From positions 36,650,275 to 36,714,274 of the forward strand of contig NC_057764.1 in NCBI RefSeq assembly GCF_010389155.1: 64,000 nucleotides of DNA, given 5' to 3'. This document shows, piece by piece, positions 57,701 to 64,000 of this stretch; position 1 is the first letter of the stretch; each line of letters begins with the position of its first letter. This DNA is from Erigeron canadensis (taxonomy: Eukaryota; Streptophyta; Magnoliopsida; Asterales; Asteraceae). A model generated the notes under the pieces. The model searched no databases, was not told the DNA's origin, and saw only the letters and a list, made by a program, of their open reading frames with translations. The position numbers were made by a program, and so were the translations under genes.

Positions 57701-60700
57701 CTGAAGATGATCCTAAAAGCAAAAAAACCAAAGGCTCGAGTAAACCTAAGACGGAAAAAAAGAAAGAAAAGAATGATGAAGAAGTAGAGGTAAATGTTCA
57801 TATTAGCATTGAAAGTGGCAGTTTAATTTGACCCAGTTACTGATGTATTGGTCAATTTGGGTTGTGTTAAAAAAAATTGGTCAAATCGAAAAGTTAGCAC
57901 TAGGGGAACGTGTTGAAATACGCCCAAAGTTGGAATTATTATTGTAATAATATCGTCTTAATAATCATAGTTCACAGCTTTAGTATTGTATTTTTAGAAA
58001 ACATAAAAGGTGTTTGCGGGTCATCCAGACCTGACCAAGGCCCATTCCAAACATACTTATATTTTTTATCGCTAGACCTTCTTTCATGCACATTGTCAAT
58101 ACTATCCATGCTTGTTTTTCGATCTGTTAGCTCAAAGAAAATGACCAGTCCAACGAGGAGAAAGTAAAAGAGAAAAAGTGGTTAGGGAAAACAAATTACG
58201 TAGAGTTCCGATCATTCTGGCATGTTTTCAGAAGCTTCGATAGAATGTGGACATTTCTCATTCTATCTCTCCAGGTTCGTTTAAAATTTCTTACCAACTC
58301 TGACTTTCTGATCTTTTGCTGTATCGCTTTTTTTTTTTTTCTGAAACTATGTTTTGCTTCCAGGCAATGATAATAATGGCATGTCATAATCTCGAATCCC
58401 CATTACAAATGTTTGATACACCAATACTAGAGGATATTATGAGCATTTTCATCACATCAGCAGTTCTTAAACTAGTTCAAGGTCTTATGCTACTTTAACT
58501 TCGGTACTCTCTCATAAAGATGACATTGTACCTTTTTCATACTCAGTATGTGATACCATGACCATATTCAACTCACCTCCAGACTGTTACTGAATCTTGC
58601 AGCCGTTCTTGACATTGTATTCACTTGGAAGGCCAGATCGACAATGGACAATACTAGATCCCGCAAGCATGCATTGAAGGTGGTTGTTGCAATGATGTGG
58701 ACTATCATGTTACCTATATTTTATTCCAAAACTAGAAGAAAGTACACTTGTTATTCAAAAAATTACAGAAGCTGGTTTGGCGAGTGGTGTTATTCATCAT
58801 ATATGCTTGTAGTCGCGTTCTACTTAATGTCCAATGCGGTCAATATGACTTCTGTACTAATGCTCAGGCTGATCTGTACCAATTGGCGCTACATTCCAGA
58901 AAACCTCAATTTCCAGCTATCTTCAGTTTTTATTTGGGTGGACCTCAGGTATTATTATCATCTTTGGACAGGTAATCAGAACCAGTAAATACTTTATCAT
59001 CTTGAAACACATTCTGACTTTTTTGCTTGTATTTATGATGTAGCCTAGATTATATGTAGGAAGAGGAATGCAAGAGTCTCAATACTCCCTTCTGAAGTAC
59101 ACTCGAAACTTATTTCTCGATCTTTACTGATTTGTACTCCTGAAAATGTCTCCTAAAGTTTGTTTTATGCTGGTGTTTTCAGGTACAGCTCATTCTGGGT
59201 TTTGTTGTTATTAAGTAAATTGACGTTTAGCTACACCTTTGAGGTTAGTCGACCTTTTGGATTTTTGATCCAAATTTATGTCTATCAGTCGACTTATAAA
59301 CTTATACTACCATCAGATAAAACCACTCATAGTACCAACAAGACAAATAATGGCCATTGGAATTACAAAGTACGACTGGCATGAGCTTTTCCCGAGAGGT
59401 AACCTATCTATGTCTAATAAATTAATAAGTAATCGATATATGGTATGATTCATTTATCTTACAAAAATCATATTCTAATCCAGTCAAGAATAATGCTGGT
59501 GCAATTGCTGCCATCTGGGCTCCAGTCATAATGGTGAGCTATTTCAAGAACACCTCACGCACTTCACTTGGCATATGCATAGATATTATGTATTAAGTTG
59601 ATATATGCCATGTTAGGTATACTTCATGGACACCCAGATTTGGTATTCTGTCTTTTGTGCCATCTTTGGAGGACTTTACGGAATCTTGCATCATCTTGGA
59701 GAGGTAAAATATCAAGCTCATAGTACATTAGTACTTCTATTTATACTATCTAACACCCTTTTCTCTCTTTAGATTCGGACATTAAGTATGATGAGAAGCA
59801 GATTTCAAGATTTACCTTTAGCGTTCATGAACTCTCTAATTCCACATCCTTCAAAAACCGATAAACATCTTAAAAGGAAGTCTTTCTTGAGAGAAATGTT
59901 TCAAAAGGTAAACAAATCTTTCTCTTTAGGTCATTGTTATTGTAATCCAAAGTCAGGTCTGAGTCGCAGTGGTTCTTTGTAGGTGTCCGAGAGACAAATG
60001 AGGAACGGCCTTGTTAAGTTTGTTGTTGTATGGAATGAAATTATTAAAAGCTTTCGGGAGGAGGATCTCATAAGTAACAGGTTCGTTATCTACATTTACA
60101 TTCTTTTTTTTCAACCAGAAGTAGAGGGTGAATAAACTTCTGTGATTATGAACAGAGAGGTTGAATTGATGAAGATGCCTTTATCGTCTGAGTTACTTTC
60201 TGGCTTAGTTCGTTGGCCTATTTTCCTCCTAGCAAATCAGGTACCTCTTGGTTTTCACTGTGTATTTGATATAACATTATGATTTAAGACTGAATGAATC
60301 AGAGACCAGTATAACTTACTATTTACTAATCTTTCTATTTACAGTTGCCCATGGCATTAACTATTGCAAAAGACTTTGTGGGTGAAGATGCACATCTTTT
60401 TAAAAGAATGAGAAGAGATGTATACATGTATATAACTGTAAAAGAGTGTTACGATTCATTGAAATACGTTCTTGATATACTAGTTGTCGGGGATTTGGAG
60501 AGAAGGTATCATCAATGAAGTCACTACTCTTAATTATCTTCCACCAATATTCATAAATGACGATTTTCAGTTGCATTCTTATTTCAGAGTCATATCAGGG
60601 ATAGTAGATGAAATCGAAGAAAGTTTACAGAAAACAACTTTCGTTAAAGATTTTGATCTAAGTGAGATTCTAGATCTGCATACTAAATGTACTGAATTGG

Positions 60701-63700
60701 TGGAACTCCTGGTAAATATTGAAACCTAATAGTCACATGCCTAGTTTTTCGTATTGTAAGCCTGAATGTGTTCTTGATATTTAGGTTGAGGGCAATAAGA
60801 ACCATTATGCTAAAGTTGTGAAAGTGCTGCAAGATATTCTTGAAATCGTAACAAATGATATGATGAGAAACGGATCCAGGTTAATATCTTGTGCTAATCT
60901 CTCTAGGTTTATTACTTTTGAGCAAACTGCATAAATAGACGACGAAACTCTGCTCGATTTCTATTTGTCAAACCACACTATATTTGCAGTAAAAAAGAAA
61001 AGGTTCAAACTTTCAAAAACTTCTCATGGTTAATCTTTCAGATCAGCAGTTTAGTCAACATCGTGAAAGTTACTAAAATGTCATCATTTTAACCGAGTAA
61101 CAAGTAAGATTAGCGTAAATGAAAATAAAAGTTCAGGAGTTTTTACCAAATTTGTGGAAGGTTTTATCATTTTTGTGTGTGCAAGTAGAGTATCATGCCC
61201 AAAACATATCTGAGACTAAAGTTAGTTGCCTTTTTATGCAATTAGACAACCGGATTTTAGAATCTTTTTGGGAAGTTTATGTAAATTTCATACAGAACGA
61301 TGGAGGCGGTCAATGCTTACCAACAAGACGGATGTCTAAAGTCATATTTTGGTGATGTTGAACCCGACCCACAACTATTCTCATCAAGACATTCTGTTCA
61401 TTTTCCATTGCCAGATACTGATTCTCTTAACGAAAAGGTTTTCCCTTCAATTTTGTAGAAAAATCTTGATAATATATGTCTGCTAAAAAAACTAACACGA
61501 AATCCAATTTCATAGCTCAAGCGTTTTCTTTTGCTGCTAACTATCAAAGATACAGCAACTGACATACCTTCAAACCTTGATGCCCGGAGGCGTATATCAT
61601 TTTTTGCAACTTCATTATTCATGGATATACCCCGAGCTCCAAAAGTGCGCAACATGCTGTCTTTCAGGTTTGCATTCTTGATAGAATCATGATTTACTTT
61701 AATGATATAGTTGGTTTCTGATCAATTATATAACTTGTGGTTACAGCGTTTTGACTCCACATTTAATGGAAGAGGTCAAGTTTTCTACGAAGGAACTCAA
61801 TGCAAGTCAAGACTATGTTTCTATCGGCTTTTATATGCAGAAAATATTTCCAGGTATGCATAGTTAAGGAAATTTGTATATCTTAAATCCAATGGTAGTA
61901 CATATCTTTTTACCATTTCTACCATCTCTTTTCTCAGACGAGTTGGAGAACTTCCTGGAACGAACGGGGTTAGAAAATCTGGAAGACCTAGATGATCATG
62001 ACAAAGAGAAGCTTCGTGATTGGGCTTCTTTTCGTGGGCAGACTCTGAGCAGGACAAGTGAGTTGCAAGTAACTAGAGATGGCAAGATGGATGGGTTTAG
62101 CGGGATGGGTAATGGGCTAAAATAAATTTTGTCTGGGTGGTTGGGTTGACCCTTGAACACCTTTTGTCAATATTATAAAACTTTACAAAAATAGTTATCC
62201 CCTTAACTTTGATTACGAAATAATGTTATTACTTTAGTAATCTAACGTCTTTGACTAATAGTATTTAGGAAGTTGTCTACACTAAAATAGATATTGTGAG
62301 ACCTCCAAGCCAGGTGACCCTTTTGACACATTTGACTCGTTCCCCTTTTGATTGTTTGAACAATTTGAACGTCCAAGTTGAAATTGTCACATCTAAAAAA
62401 AAATAGATTCTTTTGAAATTTACAAATGAACAGTACCTTGAAAATCTTTATATTGTTGACAGTTCGTGGGATGATGTATTACCAGAAAGCACTAAAGCTG
62501 CAAGCATTTCTTGACATGGCTGAAGATGATGGTTAGTCATATTCTAGATTAAGCATATCACATGTGTACATAATCTGATTTCTTTCATCTTCATCTCCAT
62601 TGTTAGATATTCTTCAAGGTTATGATGCAATCGAGAGGGGGAATGATACATTATCTGCCCAACTTGATGCTTTAGCAGACTTGAAATTCACTCATGTCGT
62701 CTCCTGTCAGATGTTTGGGTCACAGAAAATGTCTGGAGACCCTCAGGCCCAAGAAATCATTGATCTTATGATAAGGTACCCTTCATTACGTGTGGCTTAC
62801 GTCGAAGAGAGGGACGACAAGCCAGAAACAACATATTACTCTGTACTAGTCAAAGCAGTCAATGGGTTTGACCAGGTGCGAACATTATTAGAAAAGGGCT
62901 GATACCTATGGATAATAAACCAATGCTTTCTCTAGGAGAAATTTTAATGTTTGTTTGTGTTTACAGGAGATATATCGAGTAAAGCTCCCAGGTCCGCCGA
63001 ATATTGGAGAAGGGAAACCCGAAAATCAAAATCATGCCATCATTTTTACTCGTGGTGAAGCTTTACAAGCAATTGATATGAACCAAGTATGCTAAGTTTC
63101 AATCTAAATCATCTGTTTTGACAATGGGTGCATTGGGTCAGGACAACAAAAATAATTCTTATACTGGTTACAATGGCCTGGGTTGACCCGAGAAACTTGT
63201 CCTAAAGTTTAGAAATAATTACTATATCATATTTATTTTCTAAAAGTATGTCATTTAAATAACAATCCAACTTTTGAATAAAATTAATTTAGGAGGATGC
63301 ATCATATAAATATATACACCATACACAAATTTCTACCAGTTAAATGCAGTAGAGTAGACTCATAGTGGGCTAATTCATGAATTGAATCAAATGATTTTAT
63401 ATTAAAGAGTCCCGACCTTTCACTTTAAAGGACCTAAGCCAAGAAAGAGGCTTAAGTCATAGCTTCAAATCCGAGAAAGGACCTTTTTTTTTTTTTTTTT
63501 TTTAATAGTTGTCGATCAGACTGGGATGACTGGGATTGAGAAGGTTAAACCAATTGAGGTCCTATTAGTCCTGTCCCCTTTGAAGATAATTATTCCAGTA
63601 AATGAGTCTAAATTAGTCTAAATTTGCCACCTCTTAGTTTTCTAATTTCTCACTAGTCAACTGAAATGCCTTCCTACAGGATAACTATCTGGAAGAAGCA

Positions 63701-64000
63701 ATCAAAATGAGAAATCTCCTGCAAGAGTTTCTACCAAAACTCGGAAAACGTCCTAAAATACTTGGCCTAAGGGAACACATCTTTACTGGAAGGTTTGTGT
63801 TCATTTTCATATGTACCAGGTTTGACTTTTTGAAGTGAATTATTGACTCTTTTCATTCTTGACGTCTCATATGGTGCTCCTTTTTTGCAGTGTATCTTCT
63901 TTAGCATGGTTCATGTCTTATCAGGAGACCAGTTTTGTCACAATTGGTCAAAGGCTTCTAGCAAACCCTCTCAGGTTTCGCTTTTTGTTACTGCAGGCTC
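54720..64000 (+). CDS. CALS8: Callose synthase (1,3-beta-glucan synthase), CALS8/GSL4-type, 3' end beyond window
   Basis: A plasma-membrane GT48 enzyme that makes callose from UDP-glucose. Coding exons: 54720-54975, 55279-55379, 55496-55617, 55693-55774, 55866-55967, 56235-56354, 56433-56525, 56597-56688, 56776-56902, 57253-57390, 57480-57556, 57639-57789, 58131-58274, 58364-58481, 58603-58948, 59044-59096, 59183-59243, 59317-59398, 59484-59533, 59617-59703, 59773-59907, 59983-60080, 60156-60240, 60345-60505, 60588-60711, 60785-60879, 61296-61437, 61516-61667, 61747-61853, 61938-62057, 62463-62531, 62607-62875, 62967-63086, 63680-63792, 63891-63974; about 1425 codons, roughly 70% of the protein. 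The Vta1-like N-terminus ([20 protein letters not shown]) resembles CALS8. Then come the FKS1 domain ([17 protein letters not shown]), the first membrane block ([16 protein letters not shown]) and the start of the GT48 catalytic region ([35 protein letters not shown]). All junctions are phase-consistent except exon 15, which leaves the frame by one base. Confidence 0.88.

Noticed and set aside
1..64000. CRISPR arrays, bacterial operons, viral or organelle insertions
   Set aside because: None of the tandem repeats has unique spacers of constant length, genes have plant introns, and I recognised no plastid, mitochondrial or pararetroviral sequence by eye; a search would be needed to exclude short organelle fragments.

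Overview
The window looks like nuclear DNA from a flowering plant. It is AT-rich, has split genes with GT..AG introns and long intergenic tracts, and is packed with short non-autonomous transposons. The repeat types (a PIF/Harbinger element with a Ser-rich N-terminus, RTE-type LINE, tRNA-derived SINEs, Helitrons, hAT/CACTA/Mutator MITEs) and the protein sequences suggest a eudicot, probably an asterid such as a daisy-family species. The lineage is inference from family resemblance, not a measurement.

Layout. Positions 1-28,400 hold no convincing intact host gene; this is a transposon graveyard. It contains a Stowaway-like MITE (314-562), a PIF/Harbinger element with a frameshifted transposase (2442-4319) inserted in an older repeat, several Helitron ends, a CACTA MITE (10775-11301), a nested Helitron pair (14174-16064), SINEs with clear target-site duplications (6191-6420, 14840-14958, 18329-18561), a Mutator-like long-TIR element (19516-20372), a dead RTE LINE (about 21563-22850) and a second fold-back element (about 27384-27960).

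The right half is gene-bearing. In order: a 13-coding-exon ubiquitin protease of the UBP16 type (29872-34378, +), an intronless leucine-rich receptor-like protein (36502-39546, +), a two-exon SOUL haem-binding protein (40585-42551, -) with a 518-bp hAT MITE in its intron, two tandem copies of a small Gly/Cys-rich membrane-type protein (45669-46013 intact; 47678-47973 broken by a 17-bp duplication), an intronless PLS-class PPR protein (48729-50867, -), a hAT MITE nested in a fold-back element (52866-53472), and the first 35 coding exons of a callose synthase of the CALS8/GSL4 type (54720 to beyond 64000, +).

The genes do not form an operon or an obvious pathway. They are ordinary plant genes for deubiquitination, surface recognition, haem binding, organelle RNA processing and callose synthesis. 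The more unusual content is structural: precise MITE boundaries, an empty-site paralogue that dates the Harbinger insertion, a short conserved module carried by otherwise different repeats, and the evolving Gly/Cys-rich tandem locus. Exon coordinates were set by protein homology and checked by reading phase; no search or transcript data were available.
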